From Synanceia verrucosa (taxonomy: Eukaryota; Chordata; Actinopteri; Perciformes; Synanceiidae), in assembly GCA_029721515.1 (NCBI GenBank), contig CM056556.1, positions 18,255,598 through 18,319,597 on the forward strand: 64,000 bases of DNA. The letters run 5' to 3'. This document shows positions 46,312 through 57,833 of this stretch, piece after piece. Under the pieces are notes generated by a model, which worked only from the letters and a program-made list of their open reading frames with translations, ran no database searches and was not told the DNA's origin. The first letter of the stretch is position 1. Each line of letters opens with the position of its first letter. A program made the position numbers and the translations under genes.

Positions 46312-48601
46312 GCTGCTTTCTTGCCGTTATCTTGCACTGGGAAGCCAAAGTGTTCCCATGCGGGTGAAACAAATGAAGCCAGCGACTCTTCTTCCTCTAC
46401 TTAACTATACGCTTTCGGCACTTTTGTTCCTCATTTGTTTTCATAACTGCTTCTTCCTCTGTAGTTAGTGAAATGCTGGTACCTTTTATGCTCATTACCA
46501 CCACCTAGATTGGAGTAAGGACGAATTCGTCAGACACTAATAGTTGGTGTGTAAATGATTGGGGGGAAAAAGTATTATTTGCAGTAATAGAGGGTCTTTT
46601 GCTTAGGGTACCATGGAGGCTTGGGCTGGCTCTGCTGACTGATGAAGAGTCCAGATATTTAACCACCTGTTGTTCGTTTTCTACAAAAAAACACATCCAC
46701 ACATGTGGACACCAGGTATGATAACCTTGCTGTGCAAGTGTTTTTGTTAATCTCACAAATTCGTTTTTTTACTTTTGATTACTCAGAGTTGTGCATTTGG
46801 GTTCACTCCATCCAGTCGTTACATGTCGTGTGTCTATGTGTCTTTTGCCATTATCACTGTTGACTTAGCTGACTAAAAACTGGACATTTTATCTCAGATT
46901 AAACTGCCTTTGCACAAATAGGGTGTCTATTTTGATATATGCCAGTGTGTACATGCACAGTCAAAGAGGGATTTCTATTTAAAACTGAACTAGGTCAGAA
47001 TGATCCGTGTGCATATGTGTGCAAAAAAAATAAATAAATTCCAAGTCCCATTTCAATACTAACAGTGACATTTTCTGCTCTCATCATGACATTTTATCAA
47101 AGTCACTCCTTTGACCTGAGGCCCACAAGAGAGACTCCAGAGAATGGCCAACAGGGAACAAGTTGAGGAAGCTACGGGATTTTATGAATTGTCTGTCAAT
47201 GAGATTTGAGCTGAGCCTTTTTCCAGAGGTAGTTTCTGGCTGGCGTTATTAACATTGTTCTTTTTCCTTCAATAATTTCCATGCAGAGAGTGTTCTTGTC
47301 AAAGTATGAATACACATACTGATAAGTTCATTCCTGTTCACATTTTAGATAACACATAAAGTTGCTGGATAAATGATTAGCAAATATAACTGACTGTTGA
47401 CTACAGAGAATAAGTGCATTGAAAGCAGATTTATATGGTTTAATTGCTCTGATCAATAGTTATTTGGAGGAAATCATCTTTTAGATTAAATGCTTCACGC
47501 TAATGATTCATCTATAATTCATCAGTGACATTTATGTTATGTCATAAATATAAAAATACTTGTGAGATATTTCATAATAATAATGATATTTATGCCGGTT
47601 TATGAGCAATATTTCAAATTCCACCCACCCAACTGCTTGGATCACACTGTATTTAAAGTGGTTATTTCAAAATATAGCAAGAATGCTGACCAACAATAGG
47701 TCATATCTCCTAATAAATGTAATATGATGACTGATCTGATTTCCACTGCCAGAGAAAGGACAATAAGGTTTACTTGACACACAGCTGGCTCTTAGGCAGA
47801 AACCACCTCATCACAAAAATGAAAATGTGCCAGTAACAGAGGAGAGAGTCCCTTGGTGGCAAAACACTCTCCAGTAACTTTCCTGGTGCAAGCATGTAGA
47901 CAATTGACCATTCTGGCTTGAATGCAGTCAGTGGTAAAGAAAAAAAGAAACTATAAAATGTGGATTCTCAAAGTTAGCGTGTGTGTGTTTTATATTGGAA
48001 ATGCAATAGTCCAATTATTTGTTGTAATTTCCTGTAATAAGAAACCTGTCTTGAACTAAGTTAATTTACAGTTCACCAGTGTTTCTAAGTGGTCTCAGAT
48101 GAAGGTGATACGTAATAATAATTTCATGCTTGAAGTCATGAGAAGTGTGTTGAACTGTAGGAAGTCAAGTACGCTGAATTTGTACTTTCTAAAATTCAGA
48201 TAATGACAACACAATGGAAAAAATACTGATCATTACAGTGAAAACTAGGCCAAAAATGCAGGTTCATGCGTCTTCTTTAGGGACTTCACAATCATTTGCC
48301 AAGAGGATTTTAAATGTACAGGGATTAAAAAGGTTAGAATTTATTGCCTGTGTCTTTACTATTTGAGCCCCTAATAAATTACCTGTGTGAAGTTTAAGGA
48401 AACCTGGACAGATTCAAGCTTGTCCATTGCTTTAATTTTATACCCAAGCAGGAACTGGGATGAATAGAAAAATGCAGGCCCTTCTTTCAGCTGGGTGACA
48501 TTTCTGTTTCTTCATTTGTATGAACTCTGACTACACAGCTCAAGTCTCCCACTTCCTCACTGTGCAACGTCAAAAGAAACCAGTGCTCTTCTACCTCACA
48601 G
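46312..48601. other. Unannotated DNA
   Basis: Contains the CTCATTACCACCACC repeat near 46490. No gene or transposon recognised otherwise. Confidence 0.5.
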
Positions 48602-48718
48602 GTCAATGCCATTAAGAGCACTGTGCCAACCTAGCAACCAGCTGCTGTGCGAGGAGGACCTTGGCATTCTACACAGTTGCGCCTATAGCGTTTACTGCGA
48701 GCACCCACACATGCTGAA
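48602..48718 (+). CDS. Candidate unidentified host exon, cysteine-rich
   Basis: A 117-nt stretch follows a good acceptor (TGCTCTTCTACCTCACAG) and ends at the strong donor GTGAGTAA. Its length is a multiple of three, and one frame is open throughout: SMPLRALCQPSNQLLCEEDL, then GILHSCAYSVYCEHPHMLK. Four cysteines in 38 residues suggest part of a secreted or extracellular domain. The other two frames contain stops. CpG is denser than in the surroundings. I do not recognise the protein and found no neighbouring exons, so it could be an isolated exon in a long gene, a pseudo-exon or chance. Confidence 0.35.
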
Positions 48719-50369
48719 GTGAGTAATCATTCCCTTTAAGATGTGGTCATATTTCCTCCGATCATGACAGCAATTGTGTGCAGACTTTAATGTAGGCTGA
48801 CCAACACTGGTTCGTGATTTTCCACAAGACACTCTATGAAATGAGCTCAAGTATGATAGCACTGATGAATCTGTTGATACAACTGGTCATGGTGTTTAGG
48901 AGGTCATTTTAGATATTATAATTAAGTCACATTAAATCCATGAGTTCTTAGCATTTTCCTCAGGCCTGTTCACTTAATGGTACCATGGGCTTTTAATGAG
49001 GGGCACATTGTAGAGAAAGGCAAGAAGCAATGTGATTTTAATAGGCTCACTATGGTCCATTGGCAAGGGACAACAGTCATTCATTAGTTCTGTCTCATTG
49101 CATAATTTAAGTAAGCGACTGGAGAAGGGATGTTGTCTGCTTGTCAGAGTTCAATCTTCGTGAGGACCTGCGTCAGTGCGAAGGCATGTCATCTTTCAAT
49201 GCAGATAAGGTGTTTGGAATGTGTTAACCTTTTCCTCATTTGTTTTGTGAGTGTACCCTTTTTGTTATATTGTGAAATGAGTCTTTGCCCCTGTGGGGCA
49301 AATATCAGAGCTCACATGGAACTCATAGGGCAAAGGCATGTGACACCTGAACATTAAAAATGTGAAGAGATAAGGGGAGAGGAAAAGAAAAGATGAGATG
49401 GAGGAGAAGAGGGGGCAGCAGCAGGGTTTGGGTAACTTGTCTCGCTTGCTCTTTCTATTTTTCTTTTCATTCTCTTGCTCTCTGTCTCCAGCCATTAAAG
49501 CTCAGTACCTCCGGCACTGCAATTATTAGTAGGGCAGAGATGAAAGGTTATCAGAGCAGGAGGAAGTGACACACTGAGAAGGGAGGACATTACAACTTTT
49601 ATAAAGCTTCAAATGGTCAGGTGTAGAGGAGGAAATAAATGTATAATCGTCCTGCTTTTTGACAGTGCAAAACCATAGGTCCTATCTATCACATTTTGTA
49701 CCTATATTGGAGACTGTTAAGGAATTCTCTTAATTTAGGGGTTCTTAGGGGTTGCTACTGTTCCCTGTAAATAGCACTAAATCTTTAGGCCTCTGTCTCC
49801 TCAGAATGCAGAGCTAAAGCATAGCATCTCAAGGAAAAGAGGTGGCAGCTTATCTCTGTTTTGACCTGGCAACCAAGGTCAGAGGAGGCTGTCAGTGCTG
49901 GCCATTCAATAAGACGAATGACTGAACGTCAGCAAGACAACAGGCACCACTGTTAGTTAAGAACCAGGGATGAGCATGCCCTGAGTGTAACGTGACACAG
50001 AAGTAATGCGAGGTCAGCTACTTGTACTTATATAGGCATATGGGCTACTTTTAATGTTACTGGGTGTTGGTTTATAAGCCTGACCATCAAAGAGGAAGGT
50101 TGGGATATTGGCAGACTCCTCCTGAATTCAGAATCTTCAATAAATGTTACTTCTTCAATCAACTTCAAAGGCTCCTGTGTGCTTCTCCTTTCCAGCCATT
50201 GACTTATCCACATTTCTCCTCATTAGATTAAAATCATAGCAGTGATGTTCTTCTGTCAAACACTTTGATTTAGCTCCCATACAGTGTTGGTGGCCTTTAA
50301 CTGCCATTAACAGTTCACTAGAAAAGAATATAGGAGATCCATTCATGCCTATATTAAAAGAAATGGAAA
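48719..50369. other. Unannotated DNA
   Basis: No gene or repeat family recognised. If the candidate exon at 48602 is real, this would be intron. Confidence 0.45.
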
Positions 50370-50673
50370 CAGTGTAGTGGTTAGCACTGTCGCTTCACAG
50401 CAAGAAGGTACCGGGTTTGAGTCCCAGCCTGGGGCCTTTCTGTGTGGAGTTTGCATGTTCTCCCCGTGTCTGCGTGGGTTCTCTCCGAGTATTCCGGCTT
50501 CCTCCCACCATCCAAAAACATGTATGGGGATTAGGTTAACTGGCTAATTTAAATTGCCTGTAGGTGTGAATATGAGTGCGAGTAGTTGTCTGTCTGTGTG
50601 CCCTGCGATGAACTGGTGACTTGTCCAGGGTGTACCCTGCCTTTTCGCCTTAAGACAACTGGAATAGACTCCA
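50370..50673 (+). mobile_element. mermaid/DANA-like SINE, near full length
   Basis: GTAGTGGTTAGCACTGTCGC, B-box GGTTTGAGTCCC (one change from consensus), GGCCTTTCTGTGTGGAGTTT, then CCAAAAACATGTATGGGGAT, GTGTGAATATGAGTG and the tail GTCCAGGGTGTACCCTGCC through GGAATAGACTCCA. The most complete plus-strand copy in the window. Confidence 0.9.
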
Positions 50674-50728
50674 TATGATAATGAACTAGTTCACATTCAT
50701 AGTTCACTTTTTTTTATAAAAGGAACTA

Positions 50729-51237
50729 ATGGCGCTTTTCCACTACACAGTAACGGTACAGCACGGCATGGTACGGCCCAGTTTCATTGCTTTTCCATTG
50801 CAACTGAGTACCTCCTCGGCGTGGGTGGGGTCGTCATACGATGGAGGACACCGAAGTGATCATGTATTTGTTGCTCGCTCTGTGACTTTTTGTCACGCAC
50901 AAAGTGAAAGAAGAGAGACAGAGAAGACTCCAGGAAGTGTAAAAATAGCAAAGCAGTTGCCGGTTTTAAAAATGGCAGAGTCGAGTTGCGTTTGGCTTTT
51001 ACAGTCCAATCAGGCGTCCCACGTCCAATGATGCTTCCAATGACGACACTTGTTGGCCAATCAGTAGAAGGAAGTCAGCTGACGTTGCGTTTTAGTATCG
51101 CTTCGGCTCGCTTGGAACCAGGGCTGAAGAGGTAAGGAAAAAGTACCAGGTACCAGGTATTAGTAGAAAAGCACCACAACGGTGTAGAGCTGTGCCATAC
51201 TGTACCGTACCATACCGCGCCTGTGGAAAAGCGCCAT
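50729..51237. mobile_element. Palindromic-ended MITE, 509 bp, TA flanks
   Basis: The ends are ATGGCGCTTTTCCAC and reverse complement ATGGCGCTTTTCCAC, flanked by TA (50727-50728 and 51238-51239). The inverted similarity continues inward through repeated GTACGG/GGTACC motifs (GTAACGGTACAGCACGGCAT; ACTGTACCGTACCATACCGC). Internal frames are not transposase. The element is probably non-autonomous. TA flanks fit Tc1/mariner or similar, though the TAGTT..AACTA palindrome also extends outward. Confidence 0.8.
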
Positions 51238-51399
51238 TAGTTCACAGTCCTAAAAATGTTACGGCACTCCCATTCACGTTCATTATTTGAAACTGAGCCG
51301 TTCAGTTCACCGTTCACCGAAAATATGTGTATCAATAAAGAATCACGTACACAACACTTTAATTAATCCAACTGGTTATAATCCAACTGCTTGGTTATA

Positions 51400-51446
51400 A
51401 CCCCCCCACCCCAGGGGAGAGTGTCCCTCCCAGTTGAGAACCACTG
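51400..51446 (-). mobile_element. hAT-type terminus fragment
   Basis: The minus strand begins CAGTGGTTCTCAACTGG and continues with GGTGGGGGGG. I recall this from ends of Charlie-like hAT elements. Only about 45 bp can be recognised. Confidence 0.5.
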
Positions 51447-51455
51447 CTTTAAACC

Positions 51456-53354
51456 ATTAAGGGTAAGGGGCTGTCAGTGTGTGAACATAACTGTGTTTAG
51501 AGTGAAGTCAAATGTGCAATGGCCTGCAAAACACCTACACAAACTTGGAACTGCAGGTCTAACAGACACTTCTTGTAAAGATGACAGATTCTCACAGAGA
51601 TATATTTTCACATTCACTCATACTTTATTTTGTCTTTACCTACTGGGTACCCTCACATACTTATATATATGCTATGCTATGTTACATGAAACAACCAGAG
51701 AGTAGCCAAGCATTCGTTCAAGTCATATTCACTTAAAAGACGGGAGTTCCAAAAAACTTTCACATAAATAATAACAAAAATCAGGCTAAAGATATGCAAA
51801 CAAAACATGTTTTTTGTTCATGTATTTTTTGTCAATTGCATTGGTTAAATCCAGCTCAGTAACGAGTGTGCTGTGTTGTGACAAAGATTTCAAAATACTG
51901 CTGTATTAAGTTTACCATGATCTATTAATGCATTGCATTTTGTCTGAGTCCTGTCCTCACATTTTTCCATTTCATGTTCATGATGCAAGTATGACCTCAA
52001 CATGAGGAGTCACAATGTAAGAAGAACAGAACATTGAACATTTTGTTGAAAACCATTGATTATCTTTCAGTGAAATGATTAGCTTTTGCCTCCACAACTT
52101 GCATGGAAATTGCACACAGCCACTAGATGGCATTATATAAAACTGTCTCCTCTGCCACTTTCCCATCAACTTCAGTATCCATCTCTTAACTACTTTAGGA
52201 AGAGGTAATATGCAGCATTGTCATGCAAAGTGTTGTAATTACAGTCACTATTATGGTCATTTGCTTTCTTGGCATGAGAATGACGCTCATTAGCCTTTAT
52301 GAAATATCTTGTGGTGCTAGACACTGCACTCCATTGTTGAACAGCTGTGTGTGTGTGTGTGTGTGTGTGTGTGTTGTGTTATGTGTGTATGTTCTGGGGA
52401 GCAAACAAATTATTAGGCTGCTGGTATTGATCAACTTTATCAAACCCTGCAGATATCATACAGTATCTTCATTAAGTAAAAAAAAATGAACTTGGCAATA
52501 TTCTTAAAATGACACCTCCAAACTGTGAGTTATGCAGTGAAGACTGTTGAGAGTCCCATAACAGCAAAGACATGGGAAAAGGACAAGGTGAGAGCGCGAG
52601 TGAATGAGGGGAGGAAAAAAGGATAGATGTAGGCTGTAACTGCCCAGGAAATTGGGTTGCAAGGGGAGAATGAAAGACTGGAACTGCATGCAGAGAAATA
52701 AGCAGAAAGGCCATCAACGGTATAAGGGACAGCAAATGAGGAATTTGGAGGCAGAGTAAAATTAAGCAGAGTGATGCAGAGAGGGGAAGAGAAAGGCAAA
52801 AGGCAGCCGCAGAGAATCTATATGCCAGGGAAAAGTGCTGTATTTCAGGCCCAGTGCCTTTGTGCCATTTGAATCACTGCAGGTTTCTCATGCCGAAGGC
52901 TCTTCTATATAAAGCTCAGACAGCTGCTGGATTTTCCACATTACCACCATGGAATTGGATTAATACAATGCCCATCCATGTTTTCATCATCATCAGTGAG
53001 CATCCTGAGGGACCTGCTCTCACAGGTCACTGGCCACCTGTCTCCTTCTGCTCATTGTTATAGGGAGAGGCATTAAGTATGCAATGTATGGGCCACTCCA
53101 TATAGAGCAGCACATCATTAGGGAACAACACTATCATATAGCAGATTTTTTTCATGAAAGGCAGAAGGCCCAAATCGATACTTGTGCCCCTAATTCATTA
53201 AATTGGAGGCGATAGCGTGTTACCGTTGAATTGTATTGCATTGAACTGACCAGTGTTTACATTTTTTGTCCACTCCATTTTTATCTTATTGACTGTACAA
53301 TACAATACAGTTCAGCAGCACCATAAGCTGCAGTTGGGTATAGTTTATGATGAC
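51456..53354. other. Unannotated DNA with microsatellite
   Basis: Contains a TG repeat at 52346-52391 and a purine-rich plus strand at about 52560-52800. No gene recognised; open frames on the minus strand there reflect the pyrimidine-rich complement. Confidence 0.5.
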
Positions 53355-54110
53355 CATTGTTGATAATAACGGCGTTAGATGGTTAACGGCTTCACTAACG
53401 GCACTATTTTTTTCAGTAACGAGTAATCTAATTAATTACTTTTCCCTTTACGCCGTTGCCGTTACTGGGAATGTGACATGGCGCGTTAATACAATTTGAT
53501 TGAATAAAGCACAAGGTGTCCATTTTTTGGGCACACATCGGCTGCCTTGAGAGAGCAGGGGTGGGGATGATGACACCTTTGTAAATGCGAAGATGATTGG
53601 CTGAGTTGGAGCGTGCCCTGTTCACGCTGTCTCTGGGAGTGCTCATTGAAATTAAAGGCAAGAATGTTTATGTTAGAGACACTGATCTGTCCCTCCACTT
53701 TCCCAGCATAGGGCGACAAACATCATCGGTAAAACAGCATTAATGTCACTGCAGCAGCACTGGGAGCTTCGCGTTTCTGTGATCCAACTCATGGTGCGTT
53801 TACTTGTACACGAATGTCGGAATATCTAGCTTCAAATCAAAATTTAAATAAGAACCCCATGAAATCGAATCTCCAACTCGGAAAGTTGGATTAACTAAAT
53901 TGACATAGAATCCATGCTATCTGCTGCTGACAGTAGCTATGTGATTTTTTTGTTCATCTATAAGGAAGAGCTGGGAGGACTAAACTATTAGGTTACATTG
54001 ATCTGAGCTCCAAGTTCTGACTTCTGACCAGTGAGCACACCGTAAGGCACTATCACTCCCCAGGGTCCTACGAGTAACTAAAAAGTTACTTTTAACAGTA
54101 ATGCATTGCT
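53355..54110 (+). mobile_element. hAT-like non-autonomous element
   Basis: The left part reads AATAACGGCGTTAGATGG, then TTTCAGTAACGAGTAATCTA, ATTAATTACTTTTCCC and GCCGTTACTG. The right part has GAGTAACTAAAAAGTTACTT followed by TTAACAGTAATGCATTGC. I recall these paired ends from a common fish element with CAGTGTTGG-type termini. No transposase is visible. It carries the dispersed repeat copy at 53712-54078. Confidence 0.6.
53712..54078 (-). repeat. Dispersed repeat, copy 2
   Basis: Reverse complement of the family at 28706-29056, slightly longer (367 bp). Internal inverted ends TGGTGCGTTTACTTG and GGTGTGCTCACTGG suggest a small MITE nested in the larger element, but the homology between the two copies extends past these ends. 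Confidence 0.83.
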
Positions 54111-55314
54111 TTTTGATGTAAATAATCATCAGTCATGCGTCAAGGTGCACATAAGTGTATACAAGGATTTGAGCATACACAACACACAAGACTCACAACA
54201 TGATGCATACCTTCCCTTTTTTGGCCCCACACACACATTCCAGCATTGTTTAACTTCTACTAAAAATTCTGGACCACACGCACGACATCTGCTGAACTCA
54301 AGCAAGACCACGGATATCATTTTCATGCTTCCCCTCAGTCCTTCTCAGGGATTGCAAAGCAGGAGAGATGGCAGTATAGAGCAAAGTAAAGTATTATGGT
54401 TATTATTGTCAATCTGGAAGTTTCTGCTGCTTTTGCAGTATCCATGGATGTTTGCATAGCTGACAGACATCTCTCATCCTTGTGGTTTATCGGGTCCAGA
54501 GGGTATTTTTCAAAAGGGTGGGAAAAGAAGAAAATCTGGCACTTCAGTTTACCCCATCTATTCCTAGGTGCCACAGAGTTGCAAAAGCTGATAGGAAAAC
54601 ATTCTTGACATTCTATAATGGCTCTCTCAGTGGACCTGGTCATTTCTTTTGGACAAATAAATTGTACACCTCAACCCTATCACTGGGAACCAGATGATCA
54701 CCACAGAAACCTGGCTTAATTGTGCACTCTCAACTGAGCACAGCAGGAAAAGATTAATTGATCTGCAAAGTTCAGGCCCATTCTCATGTGCGTATAGGTG
54801 AGATTTAGGCTTAAGCTATATATGCAGTATTACTGTACAAAAGTACAGTATACCCCAATAAACAACAACAACAATCTTTTCTGTGTTTTCCTTCACCATG
54901 AATGAATCACTCTGAAGCTGTGTTATGACCTGAGTTGGCGTGGGGTGAGGGACGCAGCATGAATGTCAGTGTTACTGTATCTGGCAATCACTTGTTTTAT
55001 TGTCGTGTTGACAAAAGAAAGAGAACAACAATACAGAAATCTTAAATACAACAAAAAGTGAGGACTAAGTAAAACGAACCAAAAACACTCTAGTCCTGAT
55101 ACCAGCACTGCTATAAACGTACCAGGGTACGTAACAGGCAGTGTTGCTCCATGAGGCTATAGTGACATCCTAGCTAACTTTAGCTTCCTGTTTTGACAGT
55201 GTTATTCAAGGGGAACATAGAGAGAAATGGTTAAATGGGATTAAAAAGGTCTCACATTATGAACGTTGTGAATGATTGTGAACTTGCTCATTGCCATCAT
55301 GATTCTCTTATTTC
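54111..55314. other. Unannotated DNA
   Basis: A short palindrome TACTGTACAAAAGTACAGTA lies near 54831-54850. Nothing else recognised. Confidence 0.5.
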
Positions 55315-55683
55315 ATCCATCCATCCATTTTGTACCACTTATCCTCACATATATCCCAGCTGTCTTAGGGCAAAAAGGCAGGGTACACCCTGGACAAGTC
55401 GCCAGTCCATCACAGGGCACATAGAGACAGACAACCGCTCACACTCACACTCACACCTACACTCACACCTACACTCACACCAATTTAAATTAGCCAGTTA
55501 ACCTAATCCCTAATCCCCATGCATGTTTTTGGATGGTGGGAGGGAGACAAGTACCCAGAGAGAACCCACGCAGATGGGGAGAACGTGCAAACTCCACACC
55601 GAAAGGCCCCGGGCTGGGAATCAAACCCAGTAACTTTTTGCTGTGAGGCAACAGTGCTAACCACTGCACCACCATGTCGCCCT
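55315..55683 (-). mobile_element. mermaid/DANA-like SINE, longest copy
   Basis: Runs on the minus strand from GGGCGACATGGTGGTGCAGT and GTTAGCACTGTTGCCTCACA (55683 end) through GTTTGATTCCCAGCC to CAGGGTGTACCCTGCC, AGCTGGGATATATGTGAGGA and a (GGAT) tail at 55315. A GTGTGAGTGTAG tandem expansion sits in the middle at about 55439-55478. It is the only copy with both head and GGAT tail and no large deletion. Confidence 0.92.
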
Positions 55684-57466
55684 CTCTAATTTCAACCATA
55701 TTAAATTAGAGGTCGATAATGATTCATGTGCGTTGAGCTGAAATAAAGTTTCATGGTATAAATGATCACACATATACAGAAGGTACTGTTCCTGACAGAA
55801 TATCTGTAATATCATATCATAAAATACTGAATCTAAATGAATATTTTCCTGAATAACAAAATAATTCAAAAAATCTTAAACTCATTCCAATACATCAAAT
55901 GGCCTGTATGTTGGTGAACGGGTAAGGGGTAATTAAAACATGAGACTTTACTGGTAACAGGTCTGAAACAGATTAGGTCCTCGAGATTACATTCCTAGTG
56001 AAGTGTTTTTCAGTCACTGGTCTGACTGTGAGAAAAGGTCAGATAATTAAGTGTCCTGGCCAGTGTCATGTCCTGTAAATACTAAAGGTCTTACACCATT
56101 CTGTCCTGTCCATTTTTGCGTCTGCTTTGGAACAACAACGCCTGCAATGTAACTTTATGTTGTGCCTTTGGCACAAGCACACTTTTAAGGTAGCCTGTAG
56201 CTATTTGTTTTATTGCCTGCAGTATCTAAACGTTCAACAAAAAAATGGGAATTTAAAATAGGATAAGCTCAGGGACACAAGGCCAAAAAATAGACCGAAC
56301 ATTGTTGAAAATGGCCACAAATATACTGATATTTTCATATTGTAATTATTACCCAATGATCTAACAATATAGTCTATGAAAATGTTTAACATGGGTTTTG
56401 TAATATAGCTTCTAATTCATTTTTCAAGCACATCTGTTTAATCTTCTCTCATTGATTTATCTAATTCCTTTTATACTCTGCCTTTACAAGTTCAACTTCT
56501 CTAGTGGATTATTGATTTATTCATAACACATTTTAGCATGGCAAGACTGTCGGTGCTCAATACAAAGTCATTTTGAATACGGAATTGGAACAAAGGCTAT
56601 ATGAGCTTTTTCACTTTGTAAGAGATTTCACATTTTCACATCTGTTGGGTCTAAAATCTAATAAGCTCTCTGTGAAGCTCTGTTTTCCTTCCTTGTGCCT
56701 GCATATGCTCTGCTTACCTACGTATTTCTATTCAGGGATGAAATTTATCCCAGAGTACTTTGTTTAGAAGGTACCAGGGAAAGGACAGAAGCTCTTCACA
56801 GGCTGAGATATGAAGAAAAATCAATTAATCAATTCTTAAAAGGTGGGAGGAAACCTGGCAAACAGTAAGCTGTCCACACAGAAACAAGAACTGAACCTTG
56901 TTGCTGTGAAATGACACTGCTAACTGCTGAGCCACAAAGCCATCTCCATACTGATGGTAAAAGATGTGAATGCTTGGCAAAGAATCTGTCACATTCACAC
57001 TGAAAGGGTAAATGTTTTTCAGGCATACAGAGCCATCTGGTGTGTGGTAGAGACACCAGCTGGAGGGAGGTAGGAAGAGGGGTTCAGTGGGCCTGCAAGA
57101 AAAAGGCAGGAATGAGAGGGTGAGTGTTCTGAATCAGGTGATGTTTCACACACAGGGCGAGAGGTCCAGTGAATCACTCCACCTCATGAGTCATGTTCAG
57201 TTTATACAAAGTACAAGTCTGATTGAACTGTATGTTTGTGATCGTTTTAATAAGCACTATGCTTATACGATACAAGAGGAGGTATAGAAGCTTTTACTGT
57301 GGACATGATTTCTGAAATTGGCTTATCTTTACAGGCTTTAATGTTCAAAAACACATTATTTTCCTTTAACTGTTTGTCTGAATAGACTAATATTCACTTC
57401 TTGCCTCAAACACTTTGCTTTAGCACCTGTCTGATTAAGCCCCCCCTTTCTTGCAAGAAAAATATA
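55684..57466. other. Unannotated DNA
   Basis: No gene or repeat family recognised. Confidence 0.5.
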
Positions 57467-57833
57467 GTGGTGGAAAAAAGTTTTCGGCCACCCTGTACAT
57501 TTGTGAAATACTGCATTAAAGGTCTTCAAGTGCAATTTCTTTTATTACAGTCACAGCCAAAATACTAAACAAATCCCAAAATAGCCATTAAAAACTTAAA
57601 TTTGATTGGTTCCATAAAAATACATAAGAAATTTTAGTATTGGGTCATTTTGGTACCAGTGATCAAGACACAAGTTTTGTTGCTGTGCTTCATATCTATA
57701 TAAAGCCATCACATTTGATAGTTCTTCAGAGACAAAAATGGCTAAAGCAAAGAACCTAACACAGGAAACATGTCTGAAGATAGAGATTCTCAGCCGTGAA
57801 GGGTACAGCTGCCGCCAGATAGCCAAGAACTGA
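57467..57833 (+). mobile_element. Tc1-type element, 3'-truncated, third family
   Basis: Begins after TA (57465-57466) with GTGGTGGAAAAAAGTTTTCG GCC, a Tc1-like terminus, and carries the 5' end of a transposase gene at 57738. No matching right terminus was found up to 58100. The terminal sequence differs from both full-length Tc1 elements here. Confidence 0.7.
57738..57833 (+). pseudogene. Tc1-type transposase N-terminal fragment
   Basis: The ATG at 57738 opens MAKAKNLTQETCLKIEILSR and EGYSCRQIAKN, then stops at 57831-57833. This is the first helix-turn-helix of a Tc1-type transposase (basic start, I-x-x-L, G-x-S-x-R-x-I-A). The rest of the protein is absent. Confidence 0.75.

Noticed and set aside
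51391..51705. 104-codon open frame
   Set aside because: It starts inside a hAT terminus and has no recognisable domain.
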